A stretch of DNA of 33,844 bases. Source: an uncultured Acetobacteraceae bacterium (GTDB lineage Bacteria > Pseudomonadota > Alphaproteobacteria > Acetobacterales > Acetobacteraceae). The translations under genes and the position numbers were made by a program. A model generated the notes under the pieces. It was not told the DNA's origin, did no database searches, and was given only the letters and a program-made list of their open reading frames with translations. Positions 7,506-15,254 of the stretch are shown piece after piece (positions within the stretch are counted from its first letter, which is position 1; every line of letters begins with the position of its first letter). The stretch lies in NCBI GenBank assembly GCA_937873205.1, contig CALMVO010000097.1, positions 1 to 33,844 on the forward strand. Direction: 5' to 3'.

Positions 7506-8411
7506 TCAGATCGGATGCATCAGCGGCAGCTTCGAGCCTACGAACTGCCGCGCCCGCATGACCTCGCGGCGGAACCGGAACAGCTTGGCCGGCCGGCCGC
7601 GCCGGATCGTGCTCATCGCCCCGGTCTCCTCGATCAGCGCCTGGGCCTCGATCAGCCGGCGGAAGTTCTGCTTGTGCAGCCGGACCCCGGACAGCGCCTC
7701 CACCGTCAGCTGCAGCTCCAGCAGCGTGAAGCTGTCCGGCATCAGCTCGAAGAACACCGGCCGATACTTGATCTTGGCGCGCAGCCTGGCGATCCCGGTG
7801 GCCAGGATGCGGCGGTGGTCGCGCGGCATCGGCTGGCCGGCGCCGCCGGCGTGTCCCGCCTCGGGTACCAGCCGCGCCTCGTAGAGCAGCTCGTAGCGCT
7901 GCAGCACCAGCTCGTCGTCCCACGCCTCGGCGCCGAAGTTGATCCGCACCCGCTGCCGCCGCAGCTCGTGCGACGCGGGTACCGCGTCTGCCCAAGCCCC
8001 CAGCCGCTCGGCCAGCCGCGTCGCCAGCCGCCGCCCGGGCTCGGTCCTCTGGTCCTCCCACGGGAAGTAGCGGTACCAGCTCTGCCAGCCGGTCTCGTTT
8101 GGAATGAGACGGGTCAACGCGAGGTAGCTGATCGAGATCGCGCGCATGCCGGGCTCGGTGCGGTCCTGATCCGCGAAGGTGTAGAGCTGCTCGACATGGC
8201 CCAGCGGATGCTGCGTGGTGCGCTCGACCCAGCTGCGCATGCCGGACTGCAACGAGCGGTGGTCCGGCTCCAGCGGTCCCGCCGGCAGCGCCCCGCCCGG
8301 GTCCAGCGTCAGCACCTGCGGCGCGTTGTCGCGCACCGCCACCAGGACGGCGATCAGCTCGGTCTGGAAGCCGGCCTCGGCCGCGCCGGCGCTCATGACG
8401 CTGCCGCTCAT
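7506..8411 (-). CDS. nadQ: NadQ-type NUDIX-like/winged-helix transcriptional regulator (COG4111)
   Basis: 301 residues. The N-terminal ~150 residues form a NUDIX-like domain (AVLVAVRDNAPQVLTL, LQSGMRSWVERTTQHPLGHVEQLYTF, ISISYLALTR). The catalytic Nudix box is degenerate, as expected of a sensor rather than a hydrolase. The C-terminal part is the DNA-binding region of this family: DHRRILATGIARLRAKIKYRPV, FTLLELQLTVEALSG, HKQNFRRLIE and GRPAKLFRF. NadQ/NrtR-type regulators control NAD synthesis genes in response to NAD-related ligands. Alphaproteobacterial NadQ is linked to nadABC by comparative genomics, as I recall. The ATG at 8411 overlaps the kinase stop as ATGA, making this the last gene of the phytochrome operon, an unexpected place. 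nadABC lies beyond the fasciclin gene. Family assignment confident; target inferred. Confidence 0.85.
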   Translation of the reverse strand: MSGSVMSAGAAEAGFQTELIAVLVAVRDNAPQVLTLDPGGALPAGPLEPDHRSLQSGMRSWVERTTQHPLGHVEQLYTFADQDRTEPGMRAISISYLALTRLIPNETGWQSWYRYFPWEDQRTEPGRRLATRLAERLGAWADAVPASHELRRQRVRINFGAEAWDDELVLQRYELLYEARLVPEAGHAGGAGQPMPRDHRRILATGIARLRAKIKYRPVFFELMPDSFTLLELQLTVEALSGVRLHKQNFRRLIEAQALIEETGAMSTIRRGRPAKLFRFRREVMRARQFVGSKLPLMHPI

Positions 8412-9706
8412 GCCGGTTCGGCGAGCACCCCGGCATCCGTCCCGGGGCCGGGCCGCAGCGGCGCCGCCGGCACCACCAGCCGCACCCGCACCCCGGCGCC
8501 GGGCGCGCTCTCGATCAACGCGGTGCCGCCCGATTGCTGCGCGAAGCCGTAGACCTGCGCCAGTCCGAGCCCGGTGCCCTGCCCCGGCTCCTTGGTGCTG
8601 AAGAACGGCTCGAAGGCGTGATCCAGCGTGTCCCGCGACATGCCCGGGCCGTTGTCGGCCACCACCAGCGCCACGCCGTCGCTGCCGTGACGCATGGTCT
8701 GCAGCAGCAGCCGCGCATCCGGCTGTCCGGCCATGGCGTCGCGGGCGTTGGAGGCCAGGTTCAGCAGCGCCCGCTCCAGCTGCTCGCGATCGACCAGCAC
8801 CGGCGGTAGCCCGGGCGCGAGCTCGGTGGCGATGAGCACCGCGTCGCCGGCGGTGAGCCGCAGCAGCGGCAGCGTCTCGCCGACGGCGTCGTTCACCTGC
8901 AGCAGCCGCGGCGCCAGCGGCCGCCGCCGTGCGAACGCCAGCAGCCCCTCCACCATACGCTCGCCGACACGCGCCGCCTCGACCGCGTTGTCCAGCGGCG
9001 AGGCGATCCGCGCCTCGACAGCGGGGCCGAGCCGGCGGCGCAGCAGCTCCAGGCTGCCGAACAGGGCTGTCAGGATGTTGTTGAAATCGTGCGCCACGGT
9101 GCCGGTCATGCGGCCCAGCGCCTGCAGCCGTTCGGCCTGCAGCAGCGCCGTCTCCGCCTGCTCGCGGGCGGCGATCTGGTCGGTCAGCCGGGTGTTGGCG
9201 TCGGCATATTGCCGGGTGCGCTCCTCCACCAGCTCCTCCAGCGTCGCGTTCAGCTCCGCCAGCCGCCGGATGCTGTCGGCATTGCCGATGGCGTAGCGGA
9301 TGGTGCGCTCCAGCATCGGTCGGTCGAAGCTGCCCTTCACCAGGAAGTCGTTGGCGCCCGCCTCCGCCGCCTCGTGGTCGACCATGTTGGAGGCGGTGAG
9401 CATCACGATCGGCCGGATCACCCCCGCCGCCCGCGCCGCCCGCACCAGCTCGAGCCCGCTCTCGCCGCGCAGCCGGTAGTCCACCAGGGTGCAATCGTGG
9501 CCACCGGCCTGCAGCGCCGCCAGCCCCTCGACCAGATCGCTGGTGTGCGTGATTTCGTAGCGGCGCCGGCCGCCGCGCCGGGGGGCCAGCATCGCGCGCA
9601 GGGTCTCGAACGACTCCACGCTGTCGTCGATCATCAGCAGCCGCAGCACCGTCGCCTCCCCAATCGACGGCGGCCCGCCGGTGGGGGCGGCATCGTTGGG
9701 CATCAT
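8408..9706 (-). CDS. Receiver-histidine kinase hybrid (REC-HisKA-HATPase_c)
   Basis: 432-residue cytoplasmic signalling protein with an unusual order: the receiver domain is N-terminal. REC spans about residues 20-140 (LLMIDDS, phospho-acceptor D76 in LVDYRLRG, K124 in FLVKGSF). A probable coiled coil (about 145-195) leads to HisKA with H206 in VAHDFNNILTAL. The ATPase domain has NLASNARDAM, VADNGPGM and GTGLGLAQVYGFAQQSGG, so it looks catalytically complete. There is no transmembrane segment. The ATG at 9706 overlaps the response-regulator stop (ATGA); a second ATG follows at once. It probably receives phosphate or signal from the phytochrome kinase through its REC domain, then tunes its own kinase, which is inference. 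Confidence 0.92.
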   Translation of the reverse strand: MMPNDAAPTGGPPSIGEATVLRLLMIDDSVESFETLRAMLAPRRGGRRRYEITHTSDLVEGLAALQAGGHDCTLVDYRLRGESGLELVRAARAAGVIRPIVMLTASNMVDHEAAEAGANDFLVKGSFDRPMLERTIRYAIGNADSIRRLAELNATLEELVEERTRQYADANTRLTDQIAAREQAETALLQAERLQALGRMTGTVAHDFNNILTALFGSLELLRRRLGPAVEARIASPLDNAVEAARVGERMVEGLLAFARRRPLAPRLLQVNDAVGETLPLLRLTAGDAVLIATELAPGLPPVLVDREQLERALLNLASNARDAMAGQPDARLLLQTMRHGSDGVALVVADNGPGMSRDTLDHAFEPFFSTKEPGQGTGLGLAQVYGFAQQSGGTALIESAPGAGVRVRLVVPAAPLRPGPGTDAGVLAEPA

Positions 9707-10194
9707 GCCAGGTCCGGTCCCCGGGCGGGCTCGGCTTGCGTCTCGTCCGGCCGCCGCGGCAGCCGCGCCGCCTTCAGCCAGAAGCCGATCATGCCGCGCA
9801 GGTGCGCGACCAGCTGGTTGAAGTCGCCGACCTTCACCAGATAGGCGTTGGCGCCGGACGCATAGGCCTGGTCGACGTGGTGCGCCTGGTCCGAGGACGA
9901 GAACACGATCGTCGGCACCGTGCGCAGCCGGCTGCGCACGCGCATCGCCTCCAGCGCGCCGATCCCGTCCAGCCGCGGCATATGCAGGTCGATCAGCACC
10001 AGGTGCGGCCACGGCCTGTCCGGATCGGCCGGCCCGCCGGCGGCCTCCAGGTAGTCCAGCAGCGCCTGGCCGTCATGGACGAAGCGCAGGTCCACCTCGA
10101 GCGCGATCGCCCGGAACACACGGCGCAGCACGAAGCGGTGCTGCTCGTCGTTCTCCGCGACCAGGATCGTCGGGCCGGCCACCGTCTCGCTCAC
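9703..10194 (-). CDS. Single-domain response regulator, Rcp1-like
   Basis: 163 residues, a lone receiver domain with a short basic C-terminal tail and no output domain. It has the acidic pocket in LVAENDE, phospho-acceptor D69 in LIDLHMPRLDG, the conserved Thr/Ser position in TIVFSSS and K121 in YLVKVGDF. The inserted segment FVHDGQALLDYLEAAG and the gene order directly after a phytochrome match the Rcp1 class that partners with Cph1-type phytochrome kinases. The GTG at 10194 makes a GTGA overlap with the phytochrome stop; a GTG at 10197 is the alternative. Expected role: phosphate acceptor from the bacteriophytochrome, acting by protein contact. Confidence 0.92.
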   Translation of the reverse strand: MSETVAGPTILVAENDEQHRFVLRRVFRAIALEVDLRFVHDGQALLDYLEAAGGPADPDRPWPHLVLIDLHMPRLDGIGALEAMRVRSRLRTVPTIVFSSSDQAHHVDQAYASGANAYLVKVGDFNQLVAHLRGMIGFWLKAARLPRRPDETQAEPARGPDLA

Positions 10195-12629
10195 CACGCC
10201 TCCTCCCCGACGCCGGCGCCAGCGTCCGCCGGCAGCACGATGTCGAAGCGCGCCCCCGGCATGCGCTGCACCGCCTCGATGCTGCCGCCATGCGCGTCGA
10301 CGATCCGCGCGCAGATCGCCAGCCCCAGCCCCAGCCCCTCCGACCCGGCGGCGCCGGCGCGGTCGAAGCGCCGGAACGGCTCGAACATCTGCCGGGCCTC
10401 GGCCGGCGCGAAGCCGACACCATTGTCCTCGACCCGGATCACGACGCCGCCGCCGGCCCCGACGCCGCGCCGCTCCGCGGTCGCCCGCAGCTCCAGCGGC
10501 CGCGCCACCGCGCGATATTTGAGCGCGTTCGAGAACAGGTTCTGGAACACCCGGCGCAGCTGCGGTGGGTCGCATGCCACCGCGAGGTCGCCCAGCCCCT
10601 CGATCGACACGGTGGCGTCCGGCACCGCGCGCAGCGCCTCGCCGAGATCCTCGAGCGCATCCACCGCCAGCAGGCGGAGCTCCACCACCCGCAGCCGCTC
10701 GGGGTCGCGACCGGCCACCGCGAAACGGGCCAGCTCGTCGACCATGGCGCGCATCCGCTCGGCCGAGACGACGATCCGCCCGGCCATCGCCTCCAGCTCC
10801 AGCTCGGCCACCTCCCGCGCCACCGCCTCGAACGCTGCGGATCGCGGCGCGGCACCCGGCTCCGGCGGCCCGAACAGCTCGGCCAGCCCGTCCTGGAGCA
10901 GCCCGCACAGGACCTGCACCTGCCAGAGCGGCTCCTTCAGGTCGTGCGTCGCCGCGTCGGCGAAGAAGCGGATCTCGGCGTTTCGCTGCTGCAACAGCGC
11001 GTTGGCGCGCACCGCCCGCGCACCGCGTGCGGACAGCGCCGCCACGACGCCGTCGCGGAACACCCGCGCCGCCGCCAGCGTCGCCTCCGACCACGCCGCC
11101 GAGCGCCCGGCCACCTCCTCGTGCCAGGCCGCGAACGACGCCCGCGGGGTCAGTGCCTGCAGCGGCTCGCGCGGTTCGGCCTTCCGTCCGGCCCACTCCA
11201 CCGATCGGCGCAGCTCCGGCCGGAACCACAGCAGCCAGGTCCCACCGTTCCCGGCCTCGGCCAGCGGCGTCGCCAGCAGCCCGCTGGCGTGGTCCGCGTC
11301 CAGCCGCGCAGCGCCCTCGAACGAGGCCACGCTGCCCAGCCGGTCGGTCGCCAGCGGCCGTCCCGGCGATGCGAGGTCGAGCCAGCCGACCAGCGACCGC
11401 AGCGCCGCCTCGGTCGGCAGCACGCCCAGGCGCAGCGCCAGCGCGTCCGGCGCCTCCAGCCCGGATCCCACCACGGCGAGACCGCCCGCATCCATCACGG
11501 CGAGCAACGCCGCCGCCTCCGTGGCATCCGGCACCTTCACCGGAGCCCCGTCCTCGTCCACGTCCATGTCAAGGAACGGTGCCTGCGCCGTGTGCATCGA
11601 CGCCGCCTGCCGGGCCGCGTCGGCCTCCGCCAGCTCGGCCAGCCGCCAGGCCAGCGCGTGGGCTATCGTATCCGCCGCCTGCCGCCGCACGTGGTCGACC
11701 AGCAACGGCCCCGACTGGTGGTGACAGGCCAGCAGCCCCCACAGCGGCGGCGGCCTCTCGGCGCCGGCAGCCGACGCGCCCTCGGCACGCTGCTCCGGCC
11801 CCGACACGGTGATCGCCACCGACATCGACGCCCGCACGCCCATGTTGGAGAGATACTGCAGGTGCACCGGCGCCACGCCGCGCAGCACCGCGTCGGTGAG
11901 GTCGATCGGCGCCGCGTCGCTCCCCAGCGCCCGCAGCGGCGCGCCCGCCGCCGAGGCGTCGCCGATCAGCCGCAGCCGGTTGCGCGCATACAGCGCCCGC
12001 ATCGGCGCCGGGATGTCGGAGGCCGGGAACACCAGCCCCAGATAGCTGTCGACAGGGCGGTCGATGCCGTCGCCCTCGCGCAGCGACTCCGCCACCACCT
12101 CGCCGCTCCAATCGGCCATGAACCGGTAGGCCATCACCCGGTCGAAGCCCGAGATCCGCCGCAGCTGCGTGCAGGCCACGGCGCAGGCCGAGCGCGCGTC
12201 CGGCTTGTGCCGCATCGCCGCGATCGCCCGGTTCAGGTCGAGCAGGATGCGCCGCGCCGCCGCCGGATCGGCCGGCTGCTCCGGCTCCAGCTCCACCAGC
12301 GTCGCCGCCGGCTCCGGGCGCAGCAGCGCGGTCCAGCGGCGCCCGTCCTGCGTCTCCATCCCCTCGAGCAGCGAGTCGGCGTCGTCTGGCGAGCGGAGCA
12401 CCCGCTCCAGCATCAGCACCGCGTCAGGCCGCAGCAGGTCGGCCAGCGTCACCGGGCCGCCATCCGGCGGCAGGGCGATGGTCTCGCTCGCGGCGATCAG
12501 CGGCGCCCGCGCGTCGCCGCCGGGCGACAGCACCAGCAGCACGCCGTGCGGCTGCACGGTGCCGGGGATGTGGACCGGCTCGCGGTCGCAGGGCGTCTCG
12601 GTCGCGGCCAGCACGATCGGGACGCTCAC
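10191..12629 (-). CDS. bphP: Bacteriophytochrome histidine kinase (PAS-GAF-PHY-HisKA-HATPase_c)
   Basis: 812-residue red/far-red photoreceptor kinase. C14 in the N-terminal extension (CDREPVHIPGTVQPHG) is the biliverdin-attachment cysteine position of bacteriophytochromes. GAF has FDRVMAYRFMADWSGEVVAE, the PASDIP signature (202-207, with the key Asp at 205), HLQYLSNMGVRASMSV and WGLLACHH. PHY has LLWFRPE and the tongue motif PRASF (495-499). The kinase has H562 in ATHDLKEPLWQV, QNLFSNALKYR, VEDNGVGF and GLGLGLAICARIVDAHGG. All key photosensory and kinase residues are present. The start is GTG at 12629 with only a weak GGGGAAG 7 bases upstream. It is the first gene of a four-gene overlapping operon, divergent from carbonic anhydrase. 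No heme oxygenase gene for the chromophore is in the window. Confidence 0.96.
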   Translation of the reverse strand: MSVPIVLAATETPCDREPVHIPGTVQPHGVLLVLSPGGDARAPLIAASETIALPPDGGPVTLADLLRPDAVLMLERVLRSPDDADSLLEGMETQDGRRWTALLRPEPAATLVELEPEQPADPAAARRILLDLNRAIAAMRHKPDARSACAVACTQLRRISGFDRVMAYRFMADWSGEVVAESLREGDGIDRPVDSYLGLVFPASDIPAPMRALYARNRLRLIGDASAAGAPLRALGSDAAPIDLTDAVLRGVAPVHLQYLSNMGVRASMSVAITVSGPEQRAEGASAAGAERPPPLWGLLACHHQSGPLLVDHVRRQAADTIAHALAWRLAELAEADAARQAASMHTAQAPFLDMDVDEDGAPVKVPDATEAAALLAVMDAGGLAVVGSGLEAPDALALRLGVLPTEAALRSLVGWLDLASPGRPLATDRLGSVASFEGAARLDADHASGLLATPLAEAGNGGTWLLWFRPELRRSVEWAGRKAEPREPLQALTPRASFAAWHEEVAGRSAAWSEATLAAARVFRDGVVAALSARGARAVRANALLQQRNAEIRFFADAATHDLKEPLWQVQVLCGLLQDGLAELFGPPEPGAAPRSAAFEAVAREVAELELEAMAGRIVVSAERMRAMVDELARFAVAGRDPERLRVVELRLLAVDALEDLGEALRAVPDATVSIEGLGDLAVACDPPQLRRVFQNLFSNALKYRAVARPLELRATAERRGVGAGGGVVIRVEDNGVGFAPAEARQMFEPFRRFDRAGAAGSEGLGLGLAICARIVDAHGGSIEAVQRMPGARFDIVLPADAGAGVGEEAW

Positions 12630-12741
12630 GCGCAGGCTTCCCCGGAGGCAGGATGATCGAGCATGATGGCGGGCTGGTCCGGATCAGAGGCGGGTCTGTC
12701 GCGGCACCAGTCTAGAGAGACCAAACAGGCTGGAACAGCCC

Positions 12742-12747
12742 GAGGAG
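12742..12747 (+). promoter_or_regulatory. Shine-Dalgarno that fixes a TTG start for carbonic anhydrase
   Basis: GAGGAG ends 5 bases before a TTG at 12753, in frame with the carbonic anhydrase. The upstream ATG at 12663 has no such site and would add 30 residues unlike the family. Confidence 0.8.
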
Positions 12748-12752
12748 CATCC

Positions 12753-13478
12753 TTGGCCAACGACGACGACAAGACGGACGCGCATCCCCACGACCACTCG
12801 ATCGTGGCGCTGCTGGAAGGGGTCCGCCACTTCCACCGTCGCGTCTTCCCTGAAAAGCAGCAGATGTTCAACGAGCTGGCCGAGGGACAGGACCCGCATA
12901 CCCTGTTCATCACCTGCGCCGACAGCCGCATCAGCCCCGGCATGATCACGCAGCAGCCACCCGGCGAAATGTTTGTTCTGCGCAACATCGGCAACATCGT
13001 GCCGGCCTACGGCGAGATGCTGGGGGGCGTGTCCGCGGCCATCGAGTACGCCGTGGTGGCGCTGCGGGTGCGGCACGTCATCGTCTGCGGCCACTCCGAC
13101 TGCGGCGCGATGAAGGCGCTGCTGGACCCCGCCGCCCACCGGCTCGACGCCATGCCGACCGTCTCCAGCTGGCTGCGCAACGCCGAGACCGCGCGCGCCG
13201 TCACGCAGGCGCTGCATCCCGGCCTCGCCGGCGCCGAGGCGGTCTCGGCGCTGGCGCGGCAGAACGTGCTGCTGCAGCTCGACCACCTGCGGACCCATCC
13301 GGCGGTCGCCGTTCGCGTCGCCGAGGGGCGGCTGCTGCTGCAGGGCTGGCTCTACGACATCGCCAGTGGCGGCATCCAGATCTTCGAGGGCGGCAGCCGC
13401 GATCCGTTGACCTTGGACCAGGTCATCGCGCGCCGCAGCGCTCCTGGCGCCGTCGACCCGGAGCCCGCCGACCGATGA
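12753..13478 (+). CDS. Beta-carbonic anhydrase
   Basis: 241 residues from a TTG start. It interconverts CO2 and bicarbonate with a zinc ion in the cytoplasm. Zinc ligands and the catalytic dyad are plain: C55 and D57-R59 in CADSR, then H114 and C117 in HSDCGAMK. FVLRNIGNIVP, the SAAIEYAV helix, NVLLQLDHLRTHP and LLLQGWLYDIASGGIQIF are typical of the plant-type (clade B-like) beta class. Its stop overlaps the ATG of the next gene (ATGA), so the two are co-translated. The gene is divergent from bphP with about 120 bases between, a shared regulatory gap in which I could not place promoters. Confidence 0.96.
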   Translation: MANDDDKTDAHPHDHSIVALLEGVRHFHRRVFPEKQQMFNELAEGQDPHTLFITCADSRISPGMITQQPPGEMFVLRNIGNIVPAYGEMLGGVSAAIEYAVVALRVRHVIVCGHSDCGAMKALLDPAAHRLDAMPTVSSWLRNAETARAVTQALHPGLAGAEAVSALARQNVLLQLDHLRTHPAVAVRVAEGRLLLQGWLYDIASGGIQIFEGGSRDPLTLDQVIARRSAPGAVDPEPADR

Positions 13479-14449
13479 GCCTGCGCCGCCGCGTCCCGGC
13501 GGCCTCGACCATCGTCCTCGGCCTCGCCGTCACTGCAACCCTGGCGCTGGCGGTCGTCGCCATCCTGGGCAACGGCCACGGCATCGGCCTCCGGCCGGTC
13601 CCAGTGCCGACCGGCCTCAAGGTCGCCACCTGGAACATGGAGTGGCTGACGCAGCGCATCGCCGGCGGCCCCGACCTTCCCGACGATGCCGCCCCCAAGC
13701 GCGACGACGACATCCGGACCCTCGCCCGCTATGCCGCCCGCCTCGATGCCGGCGTGGCGGCGCTGGAGGAGGTCGACACCGCCGACCTGGTCGCTCGCAT
13801 CTTCCCGTCCGACCGCTACCAGATCCTGATCACCCAAGACCCCGTCGTGCAGAAGGTGGCCCTGGTGGTCCGCCGCGGCATCCCGGTCGAGCGCCACCCC
13901 GACCTCGTGGCCCTCGATGTCGCGCGGCCCGGCCGCCGCCACCTCCGCTCCGGCCTCGACGTCACCCTCGTGCTGGACGGCGGCCCGCTCCGGCTGCTCG
14001 CCGTCCACCTGAAGAGCGGCTGCTGGGAGGGTGCGCTCCAGGACTCGAAGCGGGATGCCTGCATCGACCTCGCCGCGCAGCTACCGGTGCTGCAGGCCTG
14101 GATCGCCGCCCGGCAGCGCGAGGGCATCCCGTTCCTGGTTCTGGGCGACTTCAACCGCCGCCTGAAGGCAGGCGACGCGCTGCTGGCCGGCCTCGACGAC
14201 GCCGCCCCGCTGGCCGTCGCGACCGCCGGCCGCGCCAGCCCCTGCTGGGGCGGCGAGGACTTCATCGACCAGATCCTGGCCGGCGGCCCCGCCCGCGGAT
14301 GGCTGCAGCCCGGCTCGCTCCGTGTGCTGGTCTATCGCGAGACGGATGCCGCCTCGAAGGAACGCCTGTCCGACCACTGCCCCGTCTCGGTCCGCCTGGC
14401 ACCGCCGGAGCAAAGCCAGGGGACTGGCCACACCCGCTCAAGCACGTGA
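13475..14449 (+). CDS. Endonuclease/exonuclease/phosphatase family protein, membrane-anchored or exported
   Basis: 324 residues. A hydrophobic N-terminal segment (about residues 10-32, IVLGLAVTATLALAVVAIL) is a signal anchor or signal peptide, so the enzyme probably acts outside the cytoplasmic membrane. The EEP fold motifs are in order: ATWNMEWLT, ALEEVD (metal ligand Glu), LLAVHLKSGCW, FLVLGDFNRR (catalytic Asp-Asn), EDFIDQIL and LSDHCPVSV (catalytic Asp-His). Substrate unknown: the family includes nucleases, sphingomyelinases and inositol phosphatases. The ATG overlaps the carbonic anhydrase stop by 4 bases. The chemistry gives no obvious link to CO2 hydration, so the overlap may simply reflect shared expression. 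Confidence 0.9.
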   Translation: MSLRRRVPAASTIVLGLAVTATLALAVVAILGNGHGIGLRPVPVPTGLKVATWNMEWLTQRIAGGPDLPDDAAPKRDDDIRTLARYAARLDAGVAALEEVDTADLVARIFPSDRYQILITQDPVVQKVALVVRRGIPVERHPDLVALDVARPGRRHLRSGLDVTLVLDGGPLRLLAVHLKSGCWEGALQDSKRDACIDLAAQLPVLQAWIAARQREGIPFLVLGDFNRRLKAGDALLAGLDDAAPLAVATAGRASPCWGGEDFIDQILAGGPARGWLQPGSLRVLVYRETDAASKERLSDHCPVSVRLAPPEQSQGTGHTRSST

Positions 14450-15254
14450 CGATCGGGCCCACTTCGCATGACTCGGATAAAATAGGGGGATGGAGCTGGA
14501 GGGGTGCGACGATCACCAGCTCTCTCCACCTCCAGGAACGCCGATCGTCATCACCGCCACGACCCTGGGCTCGATCGTCGCCGCTGGCGTCGATCTGGCG
14601 GCCCGGCTGACGTCCCTACGCCCGATCGGCTCCGCGACGGTCCGGTTGCTCGACCGGAGCGGCCGAGGTCTTGCCGCCGTCCCGGATGGCGACGAGCGAT
14701 CGCTCCGCCGCTGGCTCTCCTGGAACGCCGCCGTTCCGCCCGATAGGCGGAACGGCCGAGGCGTTCGCCCTCGCTCACGAGGCCAATCCACCACCTGCAG
14801 GCTGGCGCCAGCGCGCGGCGTAGGTGCCTATCTCCGTGGCCGTCTCGTTCCCCGTGGCGACACCCAGCTGGATGGGTCCGCGCGGCTGCGAACGTCGGAT
14901 CTGTCTCGCCAGCGCAACGGTCTGGCGAAGGTTCCGGCTCTTGCTCGGCCTGTCGTCGTCGCGACGTCGGCGCGACGCAAATGCGACGCGCTGGTGAAGA
15001 ACCCCGACAGGAAGACGCAACGAACGATCCGACGGCAAAGACAGGAGCGGCCGCGCGCGCCGACTATGGCCGACGCCCAGTGCCAGTCGGTCGAGCTGGC
15101 CCCGCCGGAACTCGGCGTCGACGTTCGATCATCTGCTGCCGGCCTATCCGTGCGCTGATATCGCCGCCGGCCGAGCCGTCGACCGTTTACCGCCGTGGCA
15201 CATCATGGCGAAAGATGGGTAGAAGGCGCGCTTCTCACGGGGGATACGAAGCCG
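14450..15254. other. About 800 bases without a supported gene
   Basis: Several frames are open but none is convincing. A plus-strand frame from 14490 to 15158 looks protein-like only over about 14530-14740 (contains SIVAAGVDLAARLTSLRP) and then turns into Arg-rich shadow-like sequence. A minus-strand frame over about 14780-14930 (contains GPIQLGVATGNETATEIG) also has GC-rich third positions. The two may be remnants of decayed genes. I recognised neither. A strong hairpin at 14730-14756 is listed separately. The last part includes the leader of the esterase gene. Confidence 0.5.
14730..14756. repeat. Perfect 11-bp-arm inverted repeat in the gene-poor region
   Basis: Arms GCCGTTCCGCC and GGCGGAACGGC flank a 5-base loop CGATA. 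The left arm can also pair with GGAACG just upstream (14722-14727), giving an alternative fold. There is no T-tract and it lies ~280 bases past the previous gene, so a terminator is doubtful. It may be an operator, a structured RNA or a remnant of an element end. Confidence 0.55.

Noticed and set aside
7506-8411. Active NUDIX hydrolase (nucleotide pyrophosphatase)
   Set aside because: The canonical Nudix box residues are not present in the expected helix and the C-terminal winged-helix block is typical of a regulator, so an enzyme call is not supported.
12630-12752. Shared promoter or operator between bphP and carbonic anhydrase
   Set aside because: Only a weak GGCTG-GAA-CAGCC hairpin and no convincing -35/-10 pair could be found, so no site is claimed.
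14730-14756. tRNA or terminator at the 14730 hairpin
   Set aside because: No cloverleaf, no T-loop consensus and no T-tract; only a single perfect stem-loop is visible.
14490-15158. 222-residue plus-strand ORF after the EEP gene
   Set aside because: Only its first third is protein-like; the rest is Arg-rich shadow-type sequence, with no proper ribosome spacing and no recognised domain. Kept only as a possible remnant.
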